64,000 nt of DNA from Cordylochernes scorpioides (lineage: Eukaryota > Arthropoda > Arachnida > Pseudoscorpiones > Chernetidae), in contig CP092872.1 in assembly GCA_030710605.1 (NCBI GenBank), positions 95,249,794-95,313,793 of the forward strand. The letters run 5' to 3'. The number at the start of each line of letters is the position of its first letter. Position 1 is the first letter of the stretch. Below are positions 1-10,985 of this stretch, one piece after another. A program made the translations under genes and the position numbers. The notes beneath the pieces are model-generated. The model saw only the letters and a program-made list of their open reading frames with translations. It was not told the origin of the DNA and made no database searches.

Positions 1-39
1 TCCTGTAATTTTTACGTGCGGTTTTTTTTCTTTGATTGA

Positions 40-1710
40 GTGGTTTATTATTTTTTTTTGTACTCCATCATGTTCGCGAATTCTTTGCTAAACTTATCAG
101 TGTTTAATGGGGTTGATCTAGAATCTTTCATTCGGGAAGTCGAGCTTAAAGCTCGAGTAGGCAAATGGGATCCTGAGGTCAAAGCACTGCTCATGTTCGA
201 GGCTCTATCCCCTGAAGTTAGGTTTAGCTTAGAGGAGATGGGTATCCGTAACGATAGCAGTTTCAAAAGTATTGCTAGTAAACTGAACATATTGTACCCT
301 AAGAAAGCGCGTGGTATTAGGGAATGCCTTAAATTAATAGAAGGTCTTAAGCAGAGAGTTGGGGAAAGTCCGATGGTTTTTAAAGAAAGATTCCTGGCCA
401 TTAGAGATAAAGTAGAGTACAGTTTTGACGATAGCCTAGTGTTCGAAATTTTCCTCGAAAATGTGCTCGATAAGTATAGAGAGGCTATTGTTCGCAGTGA
501 GGCTAAATCAATAGAAAAAGCAGTCAGTGTCATGGCCACGGAGGATAGTGTAGAACACCGTTGCAGCTTTATGAAAGGGGTATGTTCAGTAGAAGGGGTT
601 AAAGAAATAAATAGCATTAAGGGTGAGATGAAGATGCTTAGTTCCAGTGTAAACAGGATGAAGCACGATAATGAGCAGTGTATTGCAGATCTTAGAGGTG
701 AAGTAGAAAAACTGACTAAATTGTTGGGCGAAATCAGGCTGAGTCCATCTGAGTGTAGATTAGGACATATAGCTAGTGATTGTTGCTCAAGACAGTCTTC
801 TATGTTTGCCAACCGCAATACTCTTGACAATGCCGAGATAGTGAACATACATTCATATGGCGGAGATCCGTATGGAAATCTGCCAATAGTTAAGGTTAAT
901 ATTAACGGCAATATGTGGCACCTGTTATATGATACAGGAAGTCAAGTCAGTATTATTGATTCTGAAAAGTGCAAGGTCTTGAAGGAGAATTGGGACGATG
1001 CACTTAAAACTTTACGTATAGTGTCAGTGACAGGCCAAGAGCAGACACTTACACGTGTTAAAACCTGTAGAGTTGGTAACGAAAACGGCATTGAGCTGGG
1101 AGAGATAAGGTTTTGGCTAATGTCCCTCGGAGATAAGGCCTACGACGGGATTCTGGGAATCAATGATATAAGGAGATTCAATATCCCGTTACCTGCCATA
1201 CGGGAGCGTTGCAACATGATTTCCTTGAAACCAGAAGACCGAGATTATGTAGACCTTAGCTACGTTGCCAGTGTGCATAGACCGATGGTTTCAAGCTCCT
1301 TCAAGGAGAAATCAGTGAAGCGCATTGAAAACGGGGCTGTAAAGTTGCCACCTACTGAGTGTAACAGAAACTGTGAGTGTAGTGCTGGGTCTGTTAATAG
1401 TTTTAGAAAGCCCACCTGGGCTGAGAGGTTAAGGGTGATGCGGAAAGCAAAGGAGACTGTCAGACAGTTTATGTCAGGTAATTCTGCTGAAAAGCGTATG
1501 AATCCTAGGCCACCTTATTCCAGAAGTTTCGACAGAGGAGATCTGGTAATGCTAGCTGTTCCTAAGACTGAAGGTTACTCCAACGTCTATGGGCCTTTCC
1601 GTGTGGAAGCTAGGGTCTCCGATGTTAACTTTAGAGTAAGAGGGGTCACCATGCACGATGTGAAGGTTGTACATGTCGATAGGATGAAAGCGTTTAGAAA
1701 CAGACGTTAA
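40..1710 (+). CDS. Gag-protease polyprotein with integrase C-terminal tail
   Basis: An uninterrupted 556-codon frame. The first ~175 residues look like a retrotransposon Gag capsid domain (helical, charged, with repeated Phe/Leu pairs). A degenerate zinc knuckle (C..GHIASDC) lies near residue 245. A retropepsin follows, with catalytic Asp-Thr-Gly at residues 298-300 and a matching Ile-Leu-Gly near 371-373. From residue 497 the sequence jumps to the basic, SH3-like C-terminal segment typical of Gypsy integrases (FDRGDLVML, then GPFRV and VVHVDRMK). The reverse transcriptase, RNase H and integrase core normally found between protease and this tail are missing, yet the frame stays open. The first ATG at 40 is used here; the ATG at 70 starts just before the Gag-like sequence and may be the real start. 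The function of the deleted product is unknown. Confidence 0.75.
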   Translation: MVYYFFLYSIMFANSLLNLSVFNGVDLESFIREVELKARVGKWDPEVKALLMFEALSPEVRFSLEEMGIRNDSSFKSIASKLNILYPKKARGIRECLKLIEGLKQRVGESPMVFKERFLAIRDKVEYSFDDSLVFEIFLENVLDKYREAIVRSEAKSIEKAVSVMATEDSVEHRCSFMKGVCSVEGVKEINSIKGEMKMLSSSVNRMKHDNEQCIADLRGEVEKLTKLLGEIRLSPSECRLGHIASDCCSRQSSMFANRNTLDNAEIVNIHSYGGDPYGNLPIVKVNINGNMWHLLYDTGSQVSIIDSEKCKVLKENWDDALKTLRIVSVTGQEQTLTRVKTCRVGNENGIELGEIRFWLMSLGDKAYDGILGINDIRRFNIPLPAIRERCNMISLKPEDRDYVDLSYVASVHRPMVSSSFKEKSVKRIENGAVKLPPTECNRNCECSAGSVNSFRKPTWAERLRVMRKAKETVRQFMSGNSAEKRMNPRPPYSRSFDRGDLVMLAVPKTEGYSNVYGPFRVEARVSDVNFRVRGVTMHDVKVVHVDRMKAFRNRR

Positions 1711-2118
1711 GAAGAGCTTTTAGCTCTTGGACTTGAGAGAACTGAATGGAATTGGAGCGTTCGGTTTCTCATCAAGTGAGCGTCTGTCAGTACCCAAGGT
1801 CTCTACCTAACATACCCAGCCGGTCCCAGATGAGAGCTTATTTGGTCCCCCATTAAACTCTGTCTGCTAAAGCATATTATATATGTGTGTTTGGTAATCA
1901 CTCATGGTAACTCACGTAGTATGCGCAGATTTTTTTTTTTTTGAAGTTTCTTTTGGGAGGAGCAAGATGGAAGGCACCTTTATGGAACGACCCGGATGCC
2001 TACTTCTCCTCTCTTTAGTTTTTTTTTTTTGTATCTTTATAACATGGCTCCCGTGAGCTTTTTCCCTCCCGACAGCGGGAGGTTTTCCTTACGGGACAAT
2101 GGGAATGTTCGGGAGATT

Positions 2119-2614
2119 TGTTAGTTTCTTTTTTTTTTTTTTTTTTTTGGAAAGACACCTTTTGTCAAATTATATTGACAAATATTTACAATCTTATCAT
2201 ATCTTATCTCAGGTTTTAGTGGAAAGAATTTGTGTTTTCGTTTGATTGTGAACAAATCTCTCCCGCCTTCTCATTGGACGAATGTGGCCATGTTTGTATA
2301 TAAATGGGGCTATGGTATGAGTCGACGCCAGTGTGGTGGATGATCTTGTGGGGACACTTAAAGTGTTCTCTGCGTGCTATATCCCTGTCTGGCAATCTCG
2401 GCGCATACCTGTGTAACCCCGGTCCGATCCCTACCTAAGCAGCAATAAAGCTAAGTACTGTTTTTTATTTTATTTAACAAATTGTGGTTTATTATTTACT
2501 TTTTTTTGTGTGTTGTACTTTTGAGTCCACGATTTTTCTGTGTTTAAGTTACTCTTACTGTAGGCCCTAGTATATTGTATTTGTGCGTTAACCCGTAAAT
2601 AGTAACTTTTGTCA
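2119..2614 (+). repeat. 3' LTR of the Gypsy-like element
   Basis: The segment from about 2150 aligns by eye with the minus-strand solo LTR at 13155-13480. It contains a TATA-like TATATAAA (about 2297), a polyadenylation-type AATAAA (about 2443) and ends in TTTTGTCA. The left edge is uncertain because it lies next to a long T run; the solo copy suggests a TG start just before that run. Confidence 0.65.
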
Positions 2615-4279
2615 ATAGGACAGTAGAATTACATTCAAATATTTGCATCGAGCAATACTCTTCCGCAAACAATAAAGACAAGGCCAGTTAGGCATAAATT
2701 AACACAAAACAATTATAGAATCTGAGCATGTAGGGGACATGATGAAAAGGAAAATTTAACTATCTCTACAGCCAAGTATTCTTCAACAGCTTCGGCCAAA
2801 ATTGTGATGGTTTGGTCAAGCATCCCACAAGGAGCCATAAAAAAAAATAATAAATAAAAAAACTATGACAGTCTGTCGTGTATCTGTTTGTATACGTGTC
2901 AAAATGAGGACACACCAAATATTAACAAGAGCTGTGAATCTCAATAAATTTACATACCTTTAAAAAAAATCAATCTTTATTTTTCACATTATCATCATAT
3001 ATCTCGTCAATTTTCATGCGTATATTATAACTTAGTTAGAAAATTACTTATATAAACGGTTTACGTTTATTTATTAAAAAAATATAAATACTTCATTTTC
3101 AAAAGTGAGTGCTTTTAAAACGTTCGAAAATAGAAATATCCAAGTGTCTAAAAATGACAACTTGATTATGATGTAAGACAAATCCTGTCAACAGATAAGT
3201 GAGAACAAGATATTTAAATAGACAAAGGATCAAACAATCATTACCGCTCAATCGTCTGCTTAATTATAGATGGATCCCGCCATTTTTTGACATTTCGAAA
3301 TGATCGTCTGCAAGGAAATAGGCGGAACGGAAGTCGTCTGCATTCATCCATCTTGACATTTGATTAGTTCATGAAAGTCGGGTGATTGATCAAAATGACA
3401 GATGGCAGTGTCATCAGATTAAACCAATCGATTCATTATCCTGAAATAATTATTTATCATTGAAGTGGTCATACCGTTTCATCAATATACAGAGTATAAT
3501 TATTTTGAAGGGTCCAGGAGCTTCGAGATAGAAATTGGTGTCGTTTCCTTGATTTTTATTGACTTTTCTAAATTTGTGAATTATATGAAATATTAGATAC
3601 AAATTTGCAGAAACTTCGTGGTAAATCCAGGTATAATAAATTTTTCTTTTCCTCGAGTTTACCCAGACCCATCTATTTATTAGCTTGATTGTCTTAAGTT
3701 TTCCTGTTTATAAATTTCATATTACCATTAAATGTGTTAGCATTAAAAAAATAATAATAACATTGCATATATAATTGGTACTATTACTGTTAATATTGTA
3801 TGTACCCCATATTTCTGATCGGAGAATCTGTATAAGACTAAAAGAATTCTTGGCCCCCTCTAGAATAGTTCCTTTTAAAATTCAGACAATCTGGGTAGGC
3901 ATTACCTTTAATGGGGTTACACCCTAAAAGGGCGTTTTTTTTTTTTTTTTTAAGTGCACATGGTACAGGCCACGATAATCATGGTAAGTAGTTATTAACT
4001 GCCTTTTACTGTAAGATCACCACATGTGCATACATTTTGAAAATAGTTAGGCTTTTGCACTTACAAGGTGCTAAAGCCTTTTCTAATCGGGGTTGGCTTT
4101 TTGTAAGTTAGAGAGAGGGTTATTGAATGCGAATTTCGATAACGTAGCCTTGTTTTCAAAAATGACAGTCGGAATATATATCTGTGACGTTTTATTATCT
4201 AATATTTTAAAATTCTATAAGTTTATATTGGTGTAACACTGACTCTTTTGAATGAACTTTAGTGGGTAATTTAGTGCAT
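2615..4279. other. No gene seen; repeat scraps
   Basis: AT-rich sequence without a credible frame. 2619-2700 is a piece of the repeat called family G here (again at 14768-14850). 3952-4110 is a worn minus-strand copy of SINE A, recognisable from its tail and the palindromic ATAATCATGG body. 3270-3370 is less AT-rich and contains CCGCCATTTT and CGGAACGGAAG, which resemble promoter-type sites, but no transcript start can be assigned. Confidence 0.5.
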
Positions 4280-4835
4280 CTCTATCACAGTAGTTGCAAT
4301 GTCCTCTGTCTATGGTGAGTAAAGTTCTGGGTCTATGTCAATTTTCTGTTGTTGTCGTGTCCAATGAAGACCCTCAGATGTCTCCGTACATCTCTATCAC
4401 AGCAGTTGTTCTCTATCTTGGGTGTGTAAAGTTCTGGGTCCATGTCAATTTTCTGTTGTTGTCGTGTCCAATGAAGACCCTCAGATGTCTCCGTACATCT
4501 CTATCACAGCAGTTGTTCTCTATCTTGGGTGTGTAAAGTTCTGGGTCCATGTCAATTTTCTGTTGTTGTCGTGTCCAATGAAGAGCCTCAGATGTCTCCA
4601 TACATCTCTATCACAGCAGTTGTTCTCTATCTTGGGTGTGTAAAGTTCTGGGTCCATGTCAATTTTCTGTTGTTATCGTGTCCGATGAAGATCCTCAGAT
4701 GTCTCCGTACATCTCTATCACAGCAGTCGTTTTCTATCTTAGGTGTGTAAAGTTCTGGGTCCATGTCAATTTTCTGTTGTTGTTGTTGTGTCTAATGAAG
4801 AGATGTCTCTGTACATCTCTATCACAGCAGTCGCA
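4280..4835 (-). repeat. Tandem array of a 107-bp SINE-derived unit
   Basis: About five head-to-tail units with a strict 107-bp period (equivalent points at 4422, 4529 and 4636). On the minus strand each unit contains the tail GACACGACAACAAC seen at the end of single copies elsewhere (6857-6930, 19495-19585), so this is a multimer of a retroposon 3' end called SINE D here. Since 107 is not a multiple of three, the short frames across it are not genes. Confidence 0.9.
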
Positions 4836-5759
4836 ATAAGTTAGACGAGTACGAAGTTGAAATATTTTGAAAAAAAAAAAAAAAAGAGATCCCTAAAAAT
4901 GCATAAACTTTGTTTAAAATAAGCGAAATGTCTATATTTGCATATACATCCGATTTAAAATGTTGACGAATATGGAAGAATACGTACATTTTGGTTGGGG
5001 AACGAGAGTAAAATGAAAAGTTTTGACCATTTCAATTCGCGCGACAACACCTCCAAACCACAAAGGTATATGGCTAGCCTTGAAGTCCCTTATTTTGGAT
5101 AAAAACAGAATTTTCTCCTTTGTTTTACTCACTGTGTTTCCCCCTCATAATGACCTTGCATTGTGGTGAAACATCCATTTTCTTGTTTATGCCGCTTTTT
5201 TTTCCGGATTTTTTTCTATCCTTCTAAGAATATAACCATTCCATTTTTTACTACATCCTTCTGTATAGAATCCCTTGGTTACCTCCCATCTCACTTTGTG
5301 ACAATCTGCTGCTATATATTGGTTCTTCGGACAAGGGATGAATGACAGCTCCATTCTCCTATCAACCAAGACATCCATCTACAAGTTCTTCCTGAGGGGA
5401 GATAACTTTCTGGTTGTCTGAAGGATTCTTGTTGACTTTGTTAAGACTTTTTTAAAATACTGATTCCAAGAATATTGATAAAATATTTTTATGGATTTAC
5501 AAGAGAGAGAACAAAAGAAGAACTTATTAAAATAGTAAACAAAGAGATATTTAACTTTTTCTTACGGTTAGCGCCTTATTTTCTTGTGACCTTACACACA
5601 TATACTCTGTGGGAACAATTAATTAAACTTAAAATATATAGATACAACAACTCTTCGGTGTTGGGGAAGTCTCCTCGATTGTATATAACTGTACCATAGT
5701 CTTGTGTATAGCTTCTCCCCTTTACGTTCAACTCTATGTGTATGATGTTCTATTTTGTT
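4836..5759. other. No gene or clear repeat seen
   Basis: AT-rich sequence with only short frames whose composition and content do not suggest coding. Confidence 0.5.
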
Positions 5760-5764
5760 TTAAA

Positions 5765-6125
5765 ATGTTGTAGTAAATTTTGTTTTAAAATCTAAATCTA
5801 TTATAGATATTCCAATATTTATGAGATTTCTTGTTCCTCTTAAGTCTTGCTGGTGTTCTTTTATTCTTTCTTCTAGTTTTCCTTTAGTATTTTCTATATA
5901 ATTTTTGTGTGGCGGACGGGAGAAGCAGCACAAGTAAGGGACTGCCCTGTAGTACGGTGTCTTGAGCCCCGAGCCGCTACGGTGAACAGGGAACTCTGAA
6001 ATATGGCTGACTAACGGGGCAATGGCACCCCCCTTTTCCATGGAGAATGGACAAGACACCACCACCATATAATTTTTGTTGAAGTCTATGTAAATTATGT
6101 TTTGCAATTTCGTCTCTCTTTTTTT
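5765..6125 (-). pseudogene. Penelope-like GIY-YIG fragment split by a SINE
   Basis: On the minus strand, short peptides read as the end of a GIY-YIG nuclease domain: a Tyr-Ile pair, then KGKLEERIKEHQQDLR, close to the pattern YIGxTxxxLxxRxxEH of Penelope-like retroelements. The domain is cut by a 158-bp insertion (5909-6066) flanked by a 13-bp target duplication. No reverse transcriptase sequence is recognisable nearby. This is a dead, 5'-truncated relic. Confidence 0.6.
5909..6066 (+). mobile_element. Retroposon with (ACC)n tail (family E)
   Basis: 158 bp ending in GGACAAGACACCACCACC, flanked by the direct repeat ATATAATTTTTGT at 5896-5908 and 6067-6079. The same tail ends a different-length insertion at 14541-14766. 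Variable 5' ends, a fixed simple-repeat tail and 11-13 bp duplications indicate target-primed insertion of 5'-truncated LINE or SINE copies. Confidence 0.85.
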
Positions 6126-6524
6126 TTTTTACTTTCAACTTTGAATTCTGTGTTTCAATTGGAATTTAAGAAGCTGGTGTTCTATGCACGTTGTATCCTT
6201 CACAATTTATTATTATTTTAAATGTTTGATCAAAATTTTTGTTATATATATGGGATGTTAAGGTTCTTTTTTTTTTCACTGGGCATTGATGCGTATGTAG
6301 TTTGTCTTTTTAATTTCCTCTCCGTTTAGCCATTTCTCTTTATCAGTGTAGCTGGACAATCATTGAAGCTAATTTTTATTTATTTCTATTTCTTTTATAT
6401 ATTTATTATGGTTGATACATATGGACAATGTTCCTCTGTTCACCATTGCAGTCATTATAGCTTATATGTGGTGCAAGGGAGTGTGACTTGTTAACTTGTT
6501 TTAAGTCTTTTTTTTTTTTTTTTT
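6110..6524. other. No gene seen
   Basis: T-rich sequence. Nothing supportable apart from the left target duplication of the next element. Confidence 0.5.
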
Positions 6525-6709
6525 AGAGTCGGCAGCAAAGGCGTCTGCTTCCATGTTAGGAACGGCCTCAAATTACAGGCAAAGTCAGACTTTCACCAAA
6601 GTGTGCCTGGATCATGGTGCCATGATCAACGAAAGCTGCACCCCTATACCCCATTCCATGATCATGAAATTCGTGTAATCTTTGCACAAGGGGATAAGAA
6701 ACAACAACA
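6525..6709 (+). mobile_element. SINE B-like retroposon
   Basis: Ends in TTTGCACAAGGGGATAAGAAACAACAACAA in two parts (TTTGCACAAGGGG, then ATAAGAAACAACAACAA), the tail shared with other SINE B copies. It is bracketed by AAGTC plus a T run on both sides, a target duplication. The 5' part (GAGTCGGCAGCAAAGG) does not resemble the tRNA-Leu head of the copy at 29925-30085. Confidence 0.75.
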
Positions 6710-6856
6710 AAGTCTTTTTTTTTTTTATGATAAAAAAAAAATTGTAGTTATTTATGAGAAATGATATATTACAGTTTTTACCACAATTAGTTTTTTTTTT
6801 ATTTAGACTAGCAATGATAGATTTCGAGAAATTTCCTCACACACAAATATAATAGA

Positions 6857-6930
6857 GTTGTCGTATCCAATGAAGAGCCTCAGAAGTCTCCATACGTCTC
6901 TATCACAGCAGTCGCAATGTTCTCTATCAT
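6857..6930 (-). mobile_element. SINE D fragment
   Basis: A single copy of most of the 107-bp unit seen in the arrays at 4280-4835 and 8655-9035, embedded in very AT-rich DNA. Confidence 0.7.
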
Positions 6931-7149
6931 TATTGCCTATATATATAATATATATCGAGTTATATATAAATACATTATAACAAATGAAACTATATATTTA
7001 ATTTATAAGAGTAATAATAAACGTCAAATATAATAAATAAAAATTCGTCAAATGTCAAGAAAAAAATAATTATATTTTCACAGAAGTACAAATACCCGGA
7101 TTGCCAGATTGAAGCATCATTCTGACAGGAGGGGGGGAAGCAGCCGACG

Positions 7150-7290
7150 GATTATGACAAGATGGCGTCAGAGATAACAATGCCAAAAGACCCATCAATC
7201 AGACTGTGGGCGGGGTCTTTGGGCGGAGTTTACTTCGCGCAAATACAGTGACGTCATTAGCCGTTTGACAACCAATCAGAAGATAGGAAA
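7150..7290. promoter_or_regulatory. Possible promoter or CpG-type element
   Basis: A short less AT-rich island in AT-rich surroundings. It holds AAGATGGCG, two GC-box-like motifs (GGGCGGGG and GGGCGGAG), a perfect CRE palindrome TGACGTCA near 7250 and an inverted CCAAT box (ACCAATCAG) near 7270. These motifs commonly cluster in housekeeping promoters. A 29-codon frame starts at the ATG inside AAGATGGCG. No downstream gene is recognised, so this remains motif evidence only. Confidence 0.35.
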
Positions 7291-7603
7291 ATTTCCTAAA
7301 TTGCAGACGTATTTTGCTTAATTAAGATATAGAAGGCGTGGACTGAAGCCTTACTTAATATTATAATTTGATCACTTTATTTGTGTGATGATTTTTACTC
7401 CTTCCAAGAAGAGATTTTTTTTTTTTGCCTGACACGTAGGAATACAAATGTAATTGCAACGATTTTTTGTAACGTCCGAGTTGTCGCCAAGAGAGTTGAC
7501 ATATTTGACGAAAAGGATAATTACATAGTATGAACAAAAAAAAAAGTGGACTAACTTGCATATTTTAAAGTTACATATACTTTACACAAGCTGTCTCTAA
7601 ATA

Positions 7604-8060
7604 CAGTAGAACCTCCATGAGAGGACACCTCACTATAAAGGACAGTTTTCATTTGAAAAATTACCATTTTTACTATTTAGCAACTCTCTGGTTGAAGACA
7701 ATTTTTTTTTTACAATTTTTTTGATAATTTTACTGACCTCTTGACAATACATGCAAAAGTGCACAGTCTGTACTATTTTTAAAAGATAATTATAAATATA
7801 TGCATCATACAATGTACAAAGAACATAGTGCCTCTGCCACCGTTGTAGTGTCAGAATGAATATCACCAGCGGGTCTCCAGCGACATCACGCATTTTGCGA
7901 TCTACGAAGGAAATGTAGATCGCATGCTTCCCCGCTGAGGAGATGGTGATGGCGTGGTCCTCGAGATTAACTGGAAAGATCTGGTAAGAGACACCTCTCC
8001 CTAAAGGACACTTTGGCCCTGTAATTAGGTGTTGTCCTTTACAGGGAGGTTGTTTTACTA
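7604..8060. mobile_element. Pogo-like MITE
   Basis: Starts CAGTAGAACCTCC next to TA and ends in a diverged complementary terminus, TTTTACTA then TA. Subterminal sequences GAGAGGACACC and TGTCCTTTACAGGGAGG are shared with the shorter copies at 23321-23502 and 32885-33035. The interior has no transposase frame. The TA duplication and CAGTARAACC termini fit the pogo/Tigger branch of Tc1-mariner elements. Confidence 0.75.
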
Positions 8061-8654
8061 TATTTTAATTATAGAAAATTTATAAAGTTGTTAGAGAGAG
8101 AGACAATGAACAATTTTAAAGCCATTATTGACAATTATTCAACAGTTAATGGTTAAAAAATGATAAAATGTGATGGGTACATATTTACATATACCTGTAT
8201 ATAAGAATAAAGATATTAATAAAGGTATTGATTGGTCGATATTTGGATCTTCTAATTTCTGGAGCATTAGTACAAGCGACAGGGACCAACATACAAACCA
8301 CATTTATACATTTTTAGATAATAAAAAGACATATATTGGGGATTGAATAAAAATATTTATTTACCTTACTAGGTGAAGTGTGTCTGAACCAAAACTGGTT
8401 AAAATCGTTCTGAATATAGAGAGCAATCCATATTTAAATCTTTAAATTTATCTAACCAATTTTTGTTTTTCCCTACGCGCTTCGCCAAGCAAGGCAAATA
8501 AATATTTTTATTCCATCCAATATATGTCTTTTTAGGGGTAGAGGTCCGACCATACATCTCTGCGGTCCCCCCTGGACCCTTGGAATATTTGATCAAATTC
8601 TGGTCCAAGGTGACTAACGTGGCAACAACACCTGTTTTCCAATGAAGAGCTTTG

Positions 8655-9035
8655 CGACTGCTGTGATAGAGATGCACGGAGACATCTGAGGCTCTTCATT
8701 GGACACGACAACAACAGAAAATTGACATGGATCCAGAACTTTACACACCCAAGATAGAGAACGACTGCTGTGATAGAGATGTATAGAGACATCTGAGGTT
8801 CTTCATTGGACACGACAACAACAGAAAATTGACATGGACCCAGAACTTTACATACCCAAGATAGAGAACTATTGCTGTGATAGAGATGTACAGAGACATC
8901 TGAGGCTCTTCATTGGACACGACAACAACAGAAAATTGACATGTACCCAGAACTTTACACACTCAAGATAGAGAACGACTGCTGTGATAGAGATGTACGG
9001 AGACATCTGAGGATCTTCATTGGACACGACAACAA
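8655..9035 (+). repeat. Second 107-bp SINE D array, opposite orientation
   Basis: About 3.5 units of the sequence in the 4280-4835 array, inverted. The last unit ends in ACACGACAACAACAACAA, the tail of the parent retroposon. Confidence 0.9.
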
Positions 9036-9892
9036 CAACAATATATACCTTTTTATTAACTAAAGGTTTAAATATGGATCGCTCTATTTTCAAAACATTA
9101 AAAAAGCATCCCTTAATTAACAAAATCCTTAGATTTTTAACGAAAAGTTCAAGAGCGAAGGAAAAATTAAGAGAAAGGCATCTCCTGATCGTGCAACTAA
9201 AAGTTACTTTCGGTCTTATACAGATTCATCGTGTAGAAGAGGATATATACAGGGATAACAATAATCAGCAATGTTATTTACAATGTATCAAATAAGGGGG
9301 AAGAAGAAAGAAAGGGCTTGGTATAAACTTATATACAAGCAATAGAGAACAAGCAATTCCTTTTCTTAAAGAACAATAATCAATAATATTGACAGAAATG
9401 TAGATCAGTACAAGTGAAAAAGAAATACAACACAATGTATTATATATAATTATCAGCCATATATACAGCAGTTTTATACATGGATGGATCAAGGGTGTGT
9501 AGAGGTGTATCTATAGTCGGGATATAAAATCTTAGGGGTAGAGATAGTATATACTTAATTAGTTCATTTACCTAGTTAAACTTTATTCAACTATAAATAC
9601 AAAGCGCGATGTCCCGCCAAGGACACTGGCGCCCAAAGGAAAGCAATACAAGAGAGAGAGAGGGAGAATCTATTTATATATCCAAAAATATATGCACAAG
9701 GCATTTACCATATTCTTTAAATTGGTGTCAAACAAGCATACTATATACATAGGTAATTTAATTTAAACACACCTCAAAACAAAGAAAAAAGGGGGAAAAA
9801 ATCATATATACAGCACATACAGTTACAATTATACCTAACACTTGATTTACCTAGTTGTAGGCAAGAACAAATAAATATTTATTTTTTTATTT
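9036..9892. other. No gene; weak LTR-like hint
   Basis: AT-rich. At about 9626 GGACACTGGCGCCCAAAGG resembles an LTR end (ACA) followed by a primer-binding site beginning TGGCGCC, the same form as the real site at 63813-63830. No matching second LTR or coding sequence was found. Confidence 0.35.
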
Positions 9893-10147
9893 ATTATCCC
9901 TAGTACACTTGGTACAGGCCATTATAATCATGGTGTCTAGAAGTTGATAACTGATTTTATACTGTAAATGCATCAGATGTCAACACACGTGAAAAGCAGT
10001 TCGACTTTTGCCCTTACAAATGTGCTAGAGCCCAGTTTGGTTACTTACAAAAGCTGGTATGGTTGGACTTTTGCAAGAATCGGGGGATTTGATCCCGGGT
10101 CGAAGCGGTTGAAAACCAACGGTATAGACCATCCTTCCACCGACCCC
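9893..10147 (-). mobile_element. SINE A, tRNA-derived
   Basis: Minus-strand copy running from the tRNA-like head (10147) to the tail GGGATAA (9893). The head retains a B-box-type GGATCAAATCC-like segment and GGTCGGTGGAAGGATGG; the poly(A)-like spacer between head and body seen in other copies is shortened. The body includes the palindromic ATAATCATGG segment found in all copies. Confidence 0.85.
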
Positions 10148-10559
10148 AATCAATATTTATAAAATACTAGAGAGGTAATGAGATAAGTTTAAAAAGTAGA
10201 AAAAGCAAAATTAATATAATATTTATACATAAAATATTTTTATACAATAGCAACAATGCGTCAAGTCATCAGTAGCTTTTAGTTTCATCATCAGAAGATG
10301 TCTTTTTCTTAATTTATCCACCTGATCCCCGTACAATTTCTGTTGTGTTTCCAAGAAGCAGCGGAATGTTAAAATAATCAGTAATATATTTTATTCACAA
10401 TTTAAAAAGTATTTTTTATTTGGCATTATAACTTAATACAAAGTTACAAATTGATTTACATATTCAACATCATTCGTTGTTTCCTATTGTTTATATTTTT
10501 TATTCAGTCTCGAGGTTGCCAGATTAATTCAATCTTATCATAGATAAAATATGAAATTA

Positions 10560-10985
10560 TTCTAAACGCGTATATGATTCTTCTTAAAATAAAAAAATAT
10601 AAAAATTCTACTGGTCTTACACTGTAATGAAAAATTAATGTGAGGGCCTGACTCATCAGTGGTGAACCCTCCCAGCGGTTTCGCCAGTTTAAAATTTATA
10701 TGATATATTTTCTCATCTATTCTGTAAGGTAAGGTTTCGAGTTTGCAAGTATTCATTTTGGATATTTTACTAAACAACTGGAGATGTTATTTTTAATGAT
10801 TCTATTTGTTATTGAGTCTGTTCTTCTGGGTTCTTGTACGCGAATGTTTCTTTTCACAAATAAATTAAACTTTACTGCGATGAAAAAAATATTGGGAGGG
10901 CTTGGCTCATTAGTGGTTAACCCTCCCAGCGGTTTTGTCAATTTTTAATCTACCAGACCGCTTCTTTAGAGCTCTAATACTGTAT
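10560..10985 (-). repeat. Two family G repeat copies
   Basis: Two minus-strand copies side by side (about 10560-10765 and 10770-10985). Each contains CTGATGAG (or CTAATGAG) near GGGAGGGTT and the segment GCGAAACCGCTGGGAGGG or a decayed form. The first keeps a possible CTGGC/GTCAG pairing around the core; the second has lost it. Confidence 0.7.

Larger units (their letters stand above)
1..2614 (+). mobile_element. Gypsy-like LTR retrotransposon, 3' part, pol deleted
   Basis: The window opens inside the internal region. An open frame (40-1710) carries gag-like, aspartic protease and integrase-tail sequence. About 400 bp of T-rich untranslated sequence follows, then an LTR-like segment ending in TTTTGTCA at 2614. 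A diverged solo copy of that segment at 13155-13480 on the other strand supports the LTR call. The 5' LTR lies outside the window. Reverse transcriptase, RNase H and the integrase core are absent, so the copy cannot be autonomous. Confidence 0.8.

Noticed and set aside
48-911. 287-codon minus-strand frame
   Set aside because: It is the antisense shadow of the Gag-protease frame.
4294-4839. Overlapping frames repeating the same peptide (CKVLGPCQFSV...)
   Set aside because: They are one 107-bp non-coding repeat read in successive frames, not a repeat protein.
9626-9644. LTR end plus primer site (GGACACTGGCGCCC)
   Set aside because: Only one side is present, with no LTR pair or coding remains; kept only as a hint.
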